58,997 nt of DNA from Gracilaria vermiculophylla (GCA_019155205.2 JAHNZQ020003150.1:3202353-3261349), one strand, 5' to 3'; counted from the first letter of the stretch, positions 10,390-22,250 are shown. Notes: generated by a model from the sequence alone, not told the origin. Program-made: numbers and translations.

Positions 10390-11362
10390 TTTCGAAAAGA
10401 TAGACGATATGGCTCGCATGTCACCCGAGAGTCAGCGCCAATACTTTACGATTATCTTGCAAGCCACATAAAAAAGGTATGGAGGACGATATCTAAATCG
10501 TGAACCTACACTGCAGGAACTGAGGCGTATTGAAGGGGAGTAGAACAAAGTCGGATTTCCGGGATGCATTGGGTGCATCGATTGTATGCACATACATTAA
10601 AAAAACTGCCCGAAGTCTATGAAGGGGCAATACAACAACCCAAAAGATGGGAAGTTGGCTACGATGTTTTGTGAGGCATTGTGTGATCGAAACCCATACT
10701 GTTGGCACTGGTTCCCTGGGCGCTGCGAATCCAATAATGATATCACAGTTGTCGACAACAGTCCGCTTTTCATCGGTATCTTCTCCGGTAGACGTCGAAT
10801 GGCATTATCGGAGAGTTACACAGTGAACCAATTTCACCGTTACGCTCTACTCTACTCTCTAGTTGACTGTATTTACCCTCCTTGGGCTGTGCTTGTCGGC
10901 CCAAATCACGCTGCCGTAAATGAGAGAGAGGTAAAGATAAAAGCTGCGCAGTAGGCAATAAGAAAGGACTTCGAAAGAATGTTCGGTGCTCTACAGGGAC
11001 GGCTCAGGATTCTCCATCACGAGCGTTTTGAGTGGAGTGATGAACTAATTATCTTGATAAGTCACGTATGCGTTAAACTGCACAATATGCTGGTCGACAT
11101 GGATTTGCGAGGTGAGTTTTACAACGAGGTGATGGGAAACGAATCGGAATTTTGCATCGTGGAGGAGTTTGTACATGAATCAGAGCAATCGAGCCAAAGA
11201 AAAGTCACAGCAAGTGTGGAACATAATACTGCATCACATTCAATGGGTGAAATGCATGATTTAACTGCACAGAACGAGATTAATACCAGCGAGGTGGCTC
11301 ATACTTCTCTCACAACCGCATATTCTCATCATCTTTCGGCGAGGCGTTTTGATTTTGCGTAA
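10390..11362 (+). pseudogene. Harbinger transposase (plant-transposon-protein type), broken
   Basis: Conceptual translation shows the DDE nuclease core: an IDCMH block near 10580 (first Asp), SNNDITVVD near 10735 (second Asp), YPPWA near 10875, and a DFERMFGALQ block near 10970 with the final Glu, followed by a CVKLHNM helix. This series is diagnostic of the family that cuts and pastes PIF/Harbinger elements. In-frame stops occur near 10598 and 10951, and the 5' part is frameshifted, so no active enzyme can be made. The final open piece is 10979-11362. Confidence 0.8.
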
Positions 11363-11428
11363 ACCATCCTTCTCATTCTTACACCGTCCACAGCTACCAT
11401 TTAGGCACGGTTTTCAGCGCGATCTCCG

Positions 11429-12448
11429 TCACAGAGCCGCCTCCGGCAAATTATGGGTTTCGAGTTGCGCTTCGTCTGCTTGGGGTGATGAACAGAGTTT
11501 AGTACTCGTAGCGGAGCTTATAATCAAACTCTTCGGACTGGTTGACGCATTGTGGGATTGACTTCTGTCCTCCATGATCGCGGTAATGTTAGATGGCGCA
11601 GCGGAACCACACAAACTAGAAATGTTTACATTTGCCTCATCCCCATTCGGCTGAAAGCCTCCAAGTTGTGCAGCTCTTTCCATTAATTTTTCCAAAAGGT
11701 TCTTCATGACGGGGATAGGAAGGGACATGCGGTGCAGGATCTTCAGTTGTAAGGAAATAGAGACAGCCAGAATTTTACATATTGCGGACGATTTCAGGGT
11801 ATTGTTCATGTCCTGCACGCTACAGGCAACTTTGGAAAAGGTATTCTCCACTGCCTTTTCGACCTTCTGGCGTTTAGAACCGTTATGGCGGCAAAAGGAC
11901 AGCGTCTCCATTGAAAATGCACCTGGTCTCTTTGATGAGATAGTATTGTCATCTGTATCGTTACCTTTGGGCTCATCTCCTGCCATTGCGTGATAGCCTA
12001 CGGCTGTGTGAGAATTACGAAAAATATTGGCAGAAAACGTTTTACATGTGGAAAAAAGCCGAACGGCAGATAGAAAGTGGATCGGGCCAGGCTTCTTTTC
12101 CTCTCCGTTCTTTATGTACTTGTTCTTCGTGCGGTACAAAATCAATATATTTTGCAGAGTTTTTTCTTCTGTTTCCCCGGAAGGAATGGCTGAGCGATAA
12201 AGTTTTTCCGCTGCCAAAACAATTCTGGCATACGCGAGAAATAGCACTCTATCAAGAGTGCAAGCTAATTGTGGTACGGAGGCGATAGTACTCCGGTTGA
12301 GTTCGAAGTTTGTCGAGTACATTGGTTCAAAACGTATCAGCGTTCTGCTCCAGAATTGTTTGTGTAGCAGATATTCAGGATCTTGCGAGTACAAGATCCT
12401 AGGCGGGACTGAAGTTTGGGCCTCTGGTCGAGGCTTCTCCAACTGCAT
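11429..12448 (-). CDS. Harbinger second ORF, Myb/NAM-associated-like protein, 339 aa
   Basis: This open frame starts at a true ATG and runs uninterrupted through the right half of the Harbinger element, convergent with the transposase. PIF/Harbinger elements encode a second, DNA-binding protein that helps recruit the transposase to element ends. The segment around residues 165-260 (KRPGAFSMETLS, then GSKRQKVEKAVEN and a long amphipathic helix) resembles the C-terminal region of such proteins. The N-terminal trihelix is not obvious. It remains open while its partner transposase has decayed, which could be chance or retention. Assignment rests on position and weak sequence resemblance. Confidence 0.5.
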   Translation of the reverse strand: MQLEKPRPEAQTSVPPRILYSQDPEYLLHKQFWSRTLIRFEPMYSTNFELNRSTIASVPQLACTLDRVLFLAYARIVLAAEKLYRSAIPSGETEEKTLQNILILYRTKNKYIKNGEEKKPGPIHFLSAVRLFSTCKTFSANIFRNSHTAVGYHAMAGDEPKGNDTDDNTISSKRPGAFSMETLSFCRHNGSKRQKVEKAVENTFSKVACSVQDMNNTLKSSAICKILAVSISLQLKILHRMSLPIPVMKNLLEKLMERAAQLGGFQPNGDEANVNISSLCGSAAPSNITAIMEDRSQSHNASTSPKSLIISSATSTKLCSSPQADEAQLETHNLPEAAL

Positions 12449-12962
12449 CAGTCATCACTGAACCTGGATTGGAACTCGTTCCACAAAAAAACTAGCAGGA
12501 CGAGTTGACGTCTTGGAACGATGTCATGCGCAGCGATAGTTTTGGCGCGAAGACGAGCACGTACTGCAACGTGGCTTACTTTCATTCGCACTACCGTGTA
12601 ACCTGAAAGCTAAACGGTCTGCCAAATCTTGTACGATTTGACATTCCGCTAAGCTCGAAAGCCAAATATTTTAGCTTTACCTCTTCTGATAGAGATGCAA
12701 AAAGAAATGGTAACGCCAAAAATATGGATATTTAGCTATTTTGCTCGACTGATAGCGTTGCTTAAATGATTGGAAAAGTAACGGTGTTCCCAGACGAGCG
12801 GCGCGTTTGAATGAAGTATGCCTCCATGTTTTGGTGCGAGTTCGGGTACCCGTTGTGGAAGCGTATTAAACGTTCAAAACGAATCCTTGTGTACGAGTGC
12901 TTTGCCAGCCTTCGGCCCGGAAAATTGTAAAAGTTAGAACATTAAGGAAGACTTTTCTATCG

Positions 12963-13524
12963 TGTGGTATCGTCAGTTCTCCTTTCGAGATGATAGCGCA
13001 CAACTTCCGTCAGGAGGTTTTGGTGACTCCAAAAACGCGAGTTCTTAAAGGTGGTCTCTGGTAATCACGGTCACAAGCCAGGAGAATCCTGAAAGAGGGT
13101 CCGCAGGCACCAAGAAAAGATGGGAGTTTATAGGGCGGACAATACTCCTACAGGCGCTGCTATGAGGCATCCTAGGGATTGGCGGCTTAGAAACCTGAAA
13201 GCGTTAGACAAGAGCCTGCAACCGGAAAAAGTAGAAGAAGACTCAATGGTGCTTCGGTTACTTCCCTGATAAATGGGACTCGACTGGCTAATGAGGAATA
13301 GTGCCGGGAGCCCTCCTCGACAGGGCTCACGACTGCACACCAGTCTAATTACCTATGTCAATTAAAGAAAGTAAATCTAAATTCTACAATTCCTTAGGAG
13401 TACTGTAGCACACGTGGGCCGAATAATGCACCATGCGGCTCATTTAATTAAACACGAACCCTCCTTAGAAATATCTCGTCCTAGAGCCACAAGCGAATTT
13501 CACCATAGGATCTACCGTACTATA
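12963..13524 (+). repeat. Solo LTR, family S, copy 1 (562 bp)
   Basis: The segment starts TGTGGTATCGTCAG and ends GTACTATA. It aligns along its length with 33563-34116. It is flanked by TATCG and TAGCG, a 5-bp target duplication with one change. R copy 2 carries the uninterrupted sequence at 50655-50680, which proves insertion. No internal region is present, so it arose by LTR-LTR recombination. Confidence 0.85.
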
Positions 13525-13602
13525 TAGCGCAGATATATTGGAATGTGAGACCACCCAGAATAATAGTTCAATGCAGTAATGCATTACCCCACGATAGGAC
13601 AC

Positions 13603-13954
13603 TGTAACAAACACTAGCCGTTGACTTTACCGGTTTCACCAAGTCATGCTAGGTACTGCAAGCGTTGTCCCGCACGTCACAACACGACGCACAAGAACAT
13701 TGTATTTTATAAATACGGTATTTGGTTTATGCCAAGTCGTAGCAGTGCGTCGTGTGCTTCAAGCACTTCAAGCACTCGTAGTATAGTTCATGTGCACCAC
13801 AACGTTGTGCCGTGCGATGCACCCAATCAAGAAAATAAATTAGAACGTTAGAGGCTTAACTTCTAGTTCACAGAAACACTATAAAACAGAGCCAGACCCG
13901 CCTCTAAAGAGAGCATGGGCCTAGACAGACCACTCCAAACACCCCTGTGTTGCA
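13603..13954 (+). repeat. gypsy-2 5' LTR
   Basis: It shows TG...CA ends, a CGTGTGCTTCAAGCACTTCA block, TATAAAA near 13879, and a GCCAGACCC block shared with the other LTR copies. Confidence 0.85.
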
Positions 13955-14205
13955 TTTCGTAGCATCTTTTTCCGATCATTTCGATAAATCCGCCCTCTCT
14001 TCCTCTCTTTTTACCTCATACCCGTCCCCGTGGCTATTCTTCTGTCCCCCGTGCCCCATGAGATTTAAAGATCCCCGCGTGCGGAAGATTTCGGCAACAT
14101 CTTGCTCCAGTCGCCCACCACGCCGTTCGACGCCGACAGTCAGGAACAAACGTGACGGACCACGCACTCGATCTGTGACCGCCTCAGGGGTCGCTGCTTT
14201 ACCTG

Positions 14206-15146
14206 ATGCCGCCACTGCTGCAATCGAACCGAAACTTCTCGATCTCAACGAAGCTGGCCAAAACCAACGCTTGCGCTCTCTGCACATTGCTTTCTTGCCA
14301 TGTCCTCAGCCTCGAATGGCTCAAGAAGTCGAAAATAGGTCCGAGTCGAGGGACGCAATCCCACTTCGTACAATCCCTCGCTCTCTGTGCAGCCAACAAA
14401 CAATACGCTGTAGAGTCAATGACTGTGCAGATGCAAAATTGGAAGACATGGATGTCGGTACAATTTGAGACTCTCGAAGAACGTTTTCTAGTTTTTGAGT
14501 CCCACGCGGTACCCCCAGACTACACATTTCCGCTCACCACCTCCCAACCGCAGTGACCCGCGAAGTGCCTCAGCAAAAGATTCAGCAGAAGTCTCCCATC
14601 AATGTCAACCCGGATGCCCCGGTTCTCAGCCCGGATACAAAAATAGAGCAGAAAATCGCCAGGAGGGACTCCCAGCCATCATAAATGGCGGCCGAGCTCA
14701 GTGTCCAAGTCAGAATGCCTACCTGTTGTTCGAATCTTGCAAAACCAGCCAAAATAGCATCCAATATCATACACGCCGCACGGCAGGATGAAAGGTTTTC
14801 AGTGTGCGTCAAAGACTTCACATCGAGGATCCGTAAAGTTACATTACTCTTTCCAGCAGTCCCAGCAACCCAGAAAGTGCACAAAGCGGTCTGCCACCTT
14901 CTCAAGGCAGCCGACCTCTAGTAGAACCAAACGAAAGGCCATGAAAATCCCTTTAAGTCATTAAATGCTCTCAAAGCCAGAGTTCTGAAGCCCTTTGTGC
15001 CCACAAACGAGCTGGCAGCGGCTGGAACTGAACGAGTTTCATATAAAAAGTCCAATGGAAGACCACATCACCCGGTTCACACACCTCTTAGATACCTGCC
15101 AAAACCCGCTTCACAAGGTCTATATCTATCTGCGGCTGTCCTTCCC
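14206..15146 (+). pseudogene. gypsy-2 gag remnant
   Basis: Frames at 14206-14556 and 14995-15146 read as gag-like helical sequence (for example a WKTWMSVQFETLEERF stretch and HITRFTHLLDTC). They are separated by stops and frameshifts. The second is truncated by the TRIM insertion. Assignment rests mainly on position ahead of RNase H and integrase. Confidence 0.5.
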
Positions 15147-15457
15147 TGTTAGAAAAACAGCTAAGCTATTTGCGCTATACTCTCTTGTGACATAGGGCGC
15201 ACAGTTCACCTTTTGAACTATCAACACGCCCCCTCGCCCTGTACTTTCTTACAGAACAAGACCTCAAGCTTACAGTAACCACTTTTGACCACTGCTGTAC
15301 ACATGTACAATTTCTCAGGCTCAGGTCACTTCTGGGAATTGAACCCAAGGTCCTAGCGTTTAGCTGGGTTCATAACCTGTTAGAAAAACAGATGAGCTAT
15401 TTGCGCTATACTCTCTTGTGACATCGGGTGCACAGTTCACCATTTGAACTATCAACA
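15147..15457 (-). mobile_element. TRIM copy 2, both LTRs present (311 bp)
   Basis: Read on the minus strand, an LTR of about 78 bp (15457 down to about 15381) is followed by a primer site GGTTATGAACCCAGC (two changes from copy 1). Then come the anticodon-like and T arms with B box GGTTCAATTCC, a purine tract GGGCGAGGGGGCG, and a second LTR ending at 15147. TTCCC before and CTCCC after are a one-mismatch 5-bp target duplication. It interrupts the gag region of gypsy-2, so it is younger than that element. Confidence 0.9.
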
Positions 15458-15689
15458 CTCCCGACATCTCATATATAAAAATTATCGGAGCACTACCCCA
15501 CGGGACCCCCTCCAGATCTGGAACAAGCTCTGAACTTTGTTCATACGCTTCATACAGCTGATAAATGAAGTAACTCAGCGACCAGCGCTTCTTGGATGCC
15601 TAGCAAGTCTCACCACAGGGGCAGTCGTGACCCCCAGTTCCGTTGCTTGGGAGCGAATTCTTGACGTCAGAGCAAGTTCTGGAGCACAC

Positions 15690-16925
15690 AGACTACTCCA
15701 AGGATTTCTTTTTGGCTACGGATGCTTCCAAATTCGCTATTGGTACCATGCTGTCATAGGCAGCCATCCTATCGCATTTTTATGACACCGACTCTCACCC
15801 ACTGAGACCCGCTGGGACACAGCCGGTCAGGAACTACTGACTTCAATGATAACCCCTCCCGACCGATATCAGTTTCGCTGACGGAGTCATCTACTGGACT
15901 GGAATTTACCCGGCCCGCATACATATACCCAAAGGATACTTGTTCACTGAGCGAATAAAGCATTTTCATGGACTCGGGTATCTTGGCGCTGATAGGACGC
16001 AACGCAGAGTTATGTGCCATGCGTATTGGCCGCAGATGTACCGGGATAAATATAAATTTGTGCGCGAATGCCGATGTTTTCCGGTGACAAAAGCATCCAA
16101 CGTGACTCCACAAAGACACCGACAGCCTATCCCGATCCCACAACGGCGTTGGGAAATCATCTCCTTTAACTTTTCCACCGAGCACCTCCATAATAGGAAC
16201 GGTTGGGACGCCATTCTGTTAACCGTGTACAAACTATTGAAGGGCGCCGTGTACATCCATACCATTTAGGCCGCATCGGCGCAGGAGATCATTTGGGCTC
16301 ACCGACACGCACTTGTTTTCCACGTATAGAATACCGACCACTATGACCCCAGACCACGACCCCAAGGTCCCTTCCCACTTTTGCCAATCATGCATGTGGT
16401 CGTTGCGCATCCGGAACAGTATTTCGACCGCTGACCACCCTCAGACAGATAAATTGTTCGGAGATTTCATCCAGACCCTCTCAGTGATGCTACATTCCTT
16501 AATACAGGCAGGACACGCCACCTGGAACTTCGCGCTTCCAACACGGGACGTTGAATACAACTCCACCCATCATGACAGCATCCGTCTTTCCCCTTCCAAA
16601 TACAGTTTTTCCTATGTCCTGTAATCGCCGGCAACCCATGCACTGGAAATCACCATAGCACACGCTGTAATAGACTACAATTCTCGGCATCGGGCACTCA
16701 CAGCTCTGGCTTGCAACAATGTGGCCACCACTGTCACATACCAGAAGCATTACGCCGGCCGCCACCGCTCTGTACTACAGCTAGAACAGGACAATCTTGT
16801 CCTCATGCGCGCCCAATACCTTACGTCAACGCGACGGGCCATAATCCCTCGAAAGGGGCCCTCCCGCTTCATAGGACTCTTTCACGTCCTTAAAAAACTT
16901 GGACCGATCACGTATCTCTTTGACA
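15690..16925 (+). pseudogene. gypsy-2 RNase H and integrase remnant
   Basis: FLATDASKFAIGTMLS near 15708-15755 is the start of a gypsy RNase H domain. It is followed by an integrase zinc-binding region (YLGADRTQRR, YWPQMYRD, near 15980-16050) in which the last Cys pair is altered. The catalytic core follows, with STADHPQTD near 16423-16449. Stops and frameshifts are frequent. The region from 16926 to 18116 has no recognised domain. Confidence 0.75.
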
Positions 16926-18116
16926 TCTGAAGTGCAATGCCCTCCAAGGAGGTTGTTTTTGGCACTTTGCTGATTCAATGGATCTCGGTTTGGCGGTATA
17001 TATGAAAACGTTTAATGTCACGGGCGCAAATTCTCGTCCGTGACAGGATATATTCCGGGGTAGCCGACCCGAAGTGTGTTGTCGGACGTGGCAAGCGCGC
17101 TGAACGGCTTCCCGGCATGCACGTGGCACCGCCTGCTGTGCGTCGGCTACAATATTGATGCTGGATGGCACCTGCCTTGCACGTTAATATAATATTTTCG
17201 CAAGTTTTTTATTTTGTTATTTCGGCCTTTTCGGCCATAGCGCTACAGTACTTAACGAGACAGTACTCCAGCTGTCACAACCATTATACTGCACCCCGGG
17301 GGGTCCCAGGTCTGGTTTTACTGCCATCGTGAGCAGTCCTCTCCACCTTGGGAAACTACGCCGTAGACTGTGGAGGTCACCCGCCCGTGAAACCGAGAAC
17401 CATTGTGTGGACTCCTCCTTACGTCCTTCATATTCTCCCTCATACGAGGTTAGCCCCACCGGACCTCCGGTGTATCCCTTTTCTGAATACGTGTGCTTCG
17501 CGCTCAACAACGCTTGCCCAAAACCCATGTGGTGCAATATAATACCCGACCGCCTTCAGCTGGCCCAATATATTACAAGGACATTTCACCAAACTTACGG
17601 AAACTGCCTCAGTCGCAGAACTTGCCGGATCATCTGTTTCTCCATTTGTCTTTACTCCTGCACCTGTTGCGGCATTTTAGCACCGGCGTTATGCCTGGCT
17701 CGTGCGCCTCGCCTGAGAACGGCTTTGCCTCTGAACAATCTCGCAAGAGGAACGTTTCGAACATCCTTTGTGGTAATTTCCTTTTTAGGGCGTTACATTA
17801 CAAGCTCCTGCCAACCATGCGCCGCGCGCAAGATGTCCACCACATATGTAAGCTGCGCCGCTTTTACAAAGAGCAATCTGGCCTTCTAGAAATCTTCATC
17901 AAGAATGATGGCATCGCAGAACAGGAAAGGGAACTCATTTTGGACATGCAGTGTGCCGATCGGCACGTATAATACCTTCTGCGGTTCTGTAACAATCGCA
18001 AATCTGATGCAACTTGGCAACAAAAAGCCACGCTCAGGAACTATTCCGAGAAAGCTACCGAGTTCAACTTGCACCACAAGCCTCAATGAGGCAGTTTCAT
18101 CCGAAATAAAAGCGAG

Positions 18117-18469
18117 TGTAACAAACATAAACCATAGATTCTAGCGTTTTAGGCAATTCGCGGTATGAACTGCAAGCATTGTTCCCGTACGTCCCAACCT
18201 GACGCACAAGAACGTTGAAATTTTTAATCAGGAGGCTTGGTTCAATCCAAGTCGCAACAGTGCGTCGTGTGCTTCAAGCACTTTAGTCACGCGTCACATA
18301 GTTCAAGCGCACCACGACATGGGTTCAAGCGATACGAACCTCCTATTAGATGAAGTAGAAGATAAGACGCTTAACTTCCAGTTTTAAAAAAATATATAAA
18401 ATAGAGCCAGACCCATCTCTGAAGAGAACGTCGGCTTGACTAGACTTCTTTCAACGGCCTTGTGTTGCA
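18117..18469 (+). repeat. gypsy-2 3' LTR
   Basis: It pairs with 13603-13954. It starts TGTAACAAAC and ends TGTGTTGCA, with a TATATAAAA box near 18401. Confidence 0.85.
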
Positions 18470-21271
18470 AAAACACGACAAAGAAGGTCGAAGTTTTCTT
18501 GTTGTAAAGAGGCTCAAAAATGTTGCTCGCTGAGGCTAAGCAGAAGAGCCAGGAGGTATTTTGTGGCAGATTCATCGCACCGGGTGGAGAGATATGAAAG
18601 AAAAGAACTACGTTTTGGAAATATCCTGTGATGATGGCAACAATGCATGAAACGCAGATGTACATCTCTGTGTGATCTTTGGCGGCACAAACACCGTCTG
18701 ATAAGACGTTGGGTCGCGCAAAGGTAAAACAATAATGATATGGAAGCAGGGCGGACGGAGTTTTGGAAACTTAAAGTAGGCGTGCAATGGGGTATACATC
18801 TACTCAGGGCACACACGGCAATGTAGGAATTCTTGCCACTCAGATTCTGAGCTGCACCGGTGCCTGCGTTCTGAGATCTATGGAGTCTATATCCTTGGCA
18901 GTAATTGGAACTCTGCGTTTGGGACAAGCCAAGACCAGAGATTTCGACTTTTTTGGAGTGTAACGCGAGCGATGGTAGAGCTGCAGTGGTTCCAAGTACT
19001 TCATCGCTTAGGGCCAATAATCGTTCGAAAAAAAAACTAAATCTCAAGATAGTACACGCAATGAAATGTGCTCTATACCTTTGTTACCATTACTGTACGG
19101 CAGCGGGCCGCACGTGTATTGCACTTTGTATACCAAACCTGTACACGGCCGGGGCGGAGCTTACCGTGAAAATGGACGTCAGTCTCTGGGCGCTCCTATC
19201 CATTGTCATAGACTGGGAAAAACCATTTTCTCAATAGTAAAACCATATTGCGGTAAAGCGTACAACGAGCGCTTGCAGAGTTCGAAATTGCGATAGGCGG
19301 AAAGACTAAAGAGCAATTGAGGGCTAAACCTAGACAAGAATGTCTAGTTGGTACGTGTGGTGATAGAAACTGTATTGTAACTATTGCTTGCACAAGCTGA
19401 CAAATTGCTTCAGACGAACTTGACGGCTGTATCCATCCCAATGGATAACATTATGACAACCCCTGCCTTTGAAGCACTGATAAGCACTATGTTTTTGTTT
19501 CCGTAATATATAATATTGCTTGGAATGCAAAACCTGTGAGGCGGTATATTTGAGGAATGTAGTTTTGCTTCCTATTTCGATGACATAGTCCTAGAGAAAC
19601 GCACCAGTGAAAATTTGTTTCACGATATGTACGAGAAAAAAAAAAACACGCTGAATTTATACCATTTTATTCATCACAGCAGTACAAAATACAGGAGTTT
19701 TGCGAGCAGTACTGTTATCGCAGTTAAGTTTTTACTTACGGGCCATGCTTGAAAAATATGTATTTGTATTTATGAGATAATTATTCAATTACTTGTTGTT
19801 TTTGTAATTGCTTCAATTCTAATACTGTAGGAAGAGCTTTGCTATGATACTCTTGATGATCAGCTGAGCCCATCTCTAAAAAGAATGGAAAACGATATTC
19901 CGGCTCACAATTAGACCAAGAGAATCTTTAGTGTCTTTTCACGAAGTGTCACCACGTGCAACTGGTCAGGTATCCATTGTCCATCACAAAACTACATTTC
20001 ATGGCCTTTTGGGTTGTTCTTTAACGAATATTTTCTCCTTTTTATGATCTCCGGACAATCATGCTTTTCGTGTGGTGGTGATCGCTTAGTGTGTCACGTT
20101 TGCTACGTTACGCAACGTGGCATTTATTATTTGCCAGTGTAATTCGATTTGTTTTACAGTAGAAATATATTATCTTGATAGTTATATGTGGCTCCGCCGT
20201 CGTAGTTTTGAGGCATCGCTTAACACACGCTTCCAGCCATCGTCAAGGTCAGCCCCTCTGACGTTCGTTGCGAAGAAGACGCGTTCCGCCGTTCATTAAA
20301 CTGCCAACCCCACCCTTATTCCTAAACCTCCTACCTGATCAAGAAATCGTCTGAGTTCAGCTGTTTAAGGTCAGCCTTAAACTGAGCAACCCAGTCTCTC
20401 TCATAAAACCATCGACCTACCGGCATCGTGAATCAACACGCAACACTTAGGCGCGTGCTCATCGACGTGGCTCCCATCTGTTCGCCTCACAAGAACCTTC
20501 TTTCGAGGACGACGTCAACTTTAATTCAGGCTGCAACGTTGCTTGACACCCTGTGTATGGCTTATTTGCGTTTTCCATGCCCCCTATTTATCAGTTCAGT
20601 AGCATTCTTTGGATAGAAACAGGCTAGGAATCATTTTGAGAGGAACTCAACAGTCTGATTACTTTATATTGGACAATAAACTTGAGTTCTTCTGTGGCTT
20701 TCTCGCTCGCACTGAATAGTTGCACGACAAGCAAATACATTTTAGGAAAACTTTGGTTTGTCAACCATGTAACCTCTGCGTATGTCTGTGTCTACACGAA
20801 ACCACCTGGCGTAGGACAGACGTATTTTTTTCGTTGATTGTTATCAAAGGAACAAGTTCTGTTGTTTCTCTTTCACAGAGGTTGCCGTGCTTTTTCGCTT
20901 TTGGTTGCGAGGTCGACAAAAGTTTCCGGGCACTCTCACTAAGCTCTTTTCCACATTTATTCGACCTTGGCAGCATTGTACTATCATTTCGAAGGACCAA
21001 CTTCGGCAAATTAAGTTTCAGCTTTTGAGCAGCATTTCAATCCCCAACATCTTCCTCCATCGCAATGGCCGCAAGTAGAAAAGAAGACAATTTTGATTGG
21101 TAACTCCGGACGGTCCTGTACGGGCCAAACAGGGCTTAAAATGCATTTCACAACTTTATTTTGAGGTTCTGCACAAGAAACATTTCGATAATTTTTTTAA
21201 TCATCCAGCTTCCACATTTAACGAATCCGAAGGTTCGGTAGTCCAATATTTACTATGCATCCGTTCTCGTA

Positions 21272-21869
21272 CACTCTACTTCAAAATAATATCAGGATGG
21301 TGTCAAAGTAAAAAAAATTGTATTTTTGGCGCTGTACGACTACAAAACCGAGTTACAAAAACAATGCAAGTCTAAAAACAGTTTCAAAAACATAATATCT
21401 TTATCATGTTTAGGTCTCTTCTGGTGACTCATTAACTAGTTTTTCCACCTTCCTGCAAAATAACGCTAATACAACGTTAAGGCATTGAATTGATGTAGCC
21501 ATTAATCGTCAAAAGTAAAACACTATTCCAGCAATTCTTCATACAGTTTTTCAAATTATAAACTGTGCTAAACTGCATTCCATGGCCATCAACCATTCAT
21601 GATAATAAACCCCATACAGGTTCAATGGGGTTCAAGTCCGGTGAGCGCACTGGCCATTCCATATCCTGAATAATTGCTTTTAGTAGCTGACAAAAGTTTA
21701 GAATTTTTTACCCGTGCTTAATACTACTGGAACGCAAACTTTTCTCCGTGTACAAAATGTCCATAAGGTAGCATGTAGTTGTAAAGAACTTCTTGGTAGC
21801 TTGAAGAGTTTATCTTTCCATCAATAAACGCAATTTCTGTTTTTCAATATTTTGATATACCAGCCCATA
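21272..21869 (-). pseudogene. Tc1/mariner transposase 3' fragment
   Basis: The minus strand encodes the C-terminal half of a Tc1-type transposase. It includes a YQEVLYNYMLPYG block and an SPDLNPIEPVW-like catalytic Glu block, with multiple stops and frameshifts. The outside end sits at a TA (21270-21271), where R copy 2 (about 54535) has no insertion. The inner end is cut by a second Tc1-like end at 21870. It is homologous to the better preserved element at 51691-52968. Confidence 0.75.
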
Positions 21870-22250
21870 CAGTGCGTTTCAAAAGTATAGGACAGTGCAA
21901 AAGCGCGCCAAAATATGGATTTTTGCCTACTGTAGCCACCCCCCTACGTTAAAACCCTCAAAAACGCGTTTCAAAAGTATAGGACATTTCCAACTCGCGC
22001 GTGATTATTTCCACATCATGTTGCTTTCTTTCCTCAAAAAGACATAAGATCTTATAAATTAAAAGCTTACAACACATTACTTCAAATAGTACCTAAGATC
22101 TAGGCCATTGTTCTCATTTTTATACCAGTTTATTCAATATTTACTGTAATATAAACATAAAGTTTTATTGATAGCTTAATAATGCTCAAGTAAAACAATG
22201 AGTATAACGTTTTGCAAGAATATTGTCTTGACAATGTGTTTTGCACTCAA
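21870..22250. mobile_element. Left end of a second Tc1/mariner-like element
   Basis: CAGTGCGTTTCAAAAGTATAGGACA begins directly after TA (21868-21869) inside the older Tc1 fragment. The internal part CGTTTCAAAAGTATAGGACA recurs about 96 bp further in (near 21967), a direct repeat within the terminal region as in IR/DR-type Tc1 elements. The element runs toward the assembly gap and no transposase is recognisable. Its right limit is uncertain. Confidence 0.6.

Larger units (their letters stand above)
9837..12762. mobile_element. PIF/Harbinger DNA transposon, decayed transposase, intact second ORF
   Basis: The left end (CTATCAGTCAAGC, 9845-9857) is the imperfect inverse of the right end (GCTCGACTGATAG, 12743-12755). 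TAA occurs immediately outside both ends (9834-9836 and 12763-12765), which fits the 3-bp TWA target duplication of this superfamily. Two convergent coding regions lie inside: a broken transposase on plus and a 339-aa DNA-binding-type ORF on minus. This is the usual two-gene arrangement of PIF/Harbinger. The right flank continues directly into repeat R. Confidence 0.75.
13603..18469 (+). mobile_element. Ty3/gypsy retrotransposon relic (gypsy-2)
   Basis: LTRs of 352-353 bp (TGTAACAAAC...TGTGTTGCA) lie at 13603-13954 and 18117-18469. Between them are gag-like, RNase H and integrase remnants in that order. The reverse transcriptase core is not recognisable, so it is deleted or beyond recognition. 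A TRIM is inserted at 15147-15457. The flanks GACAC and AAAAC are a probable degenerate target duplication. R copy 2 shows the empty site at about 50840-50850 (TGGAAAACACCACAAAG). A third LTR copy is at 40083-40434. Confidence 0.8.
12766..21271 (+). repeat. Repeat family R, copy 1 (three segments, nested insertions)
   Basis: R segments at 12766-12962, 13525-13602 and 18470-21271 align in order with 50455-50850 and onward in copy 2. The two breaks hold a solo LTR (12963-13524) and a gypsy element (13603-18469). The right break at 21271 holds Tc1/mariner sequence. R is about 3.1 kb without insertions. Short conserved frames are visible (for example AQADxLL near 19395 and TSENxxHDMYE near 19600), with stops, so R is an old, degenerate mobile element of unresolved class. 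Host sequence is less likely because three copies exist. Confidence 0.75.

Noticed and set aside
10493..11561. Minus- and plus-strand ORFs overlapping the Harbinger transposase
   Set aside because: The transposase frame explains the conserved motifs. The overlapping frames are shadows.
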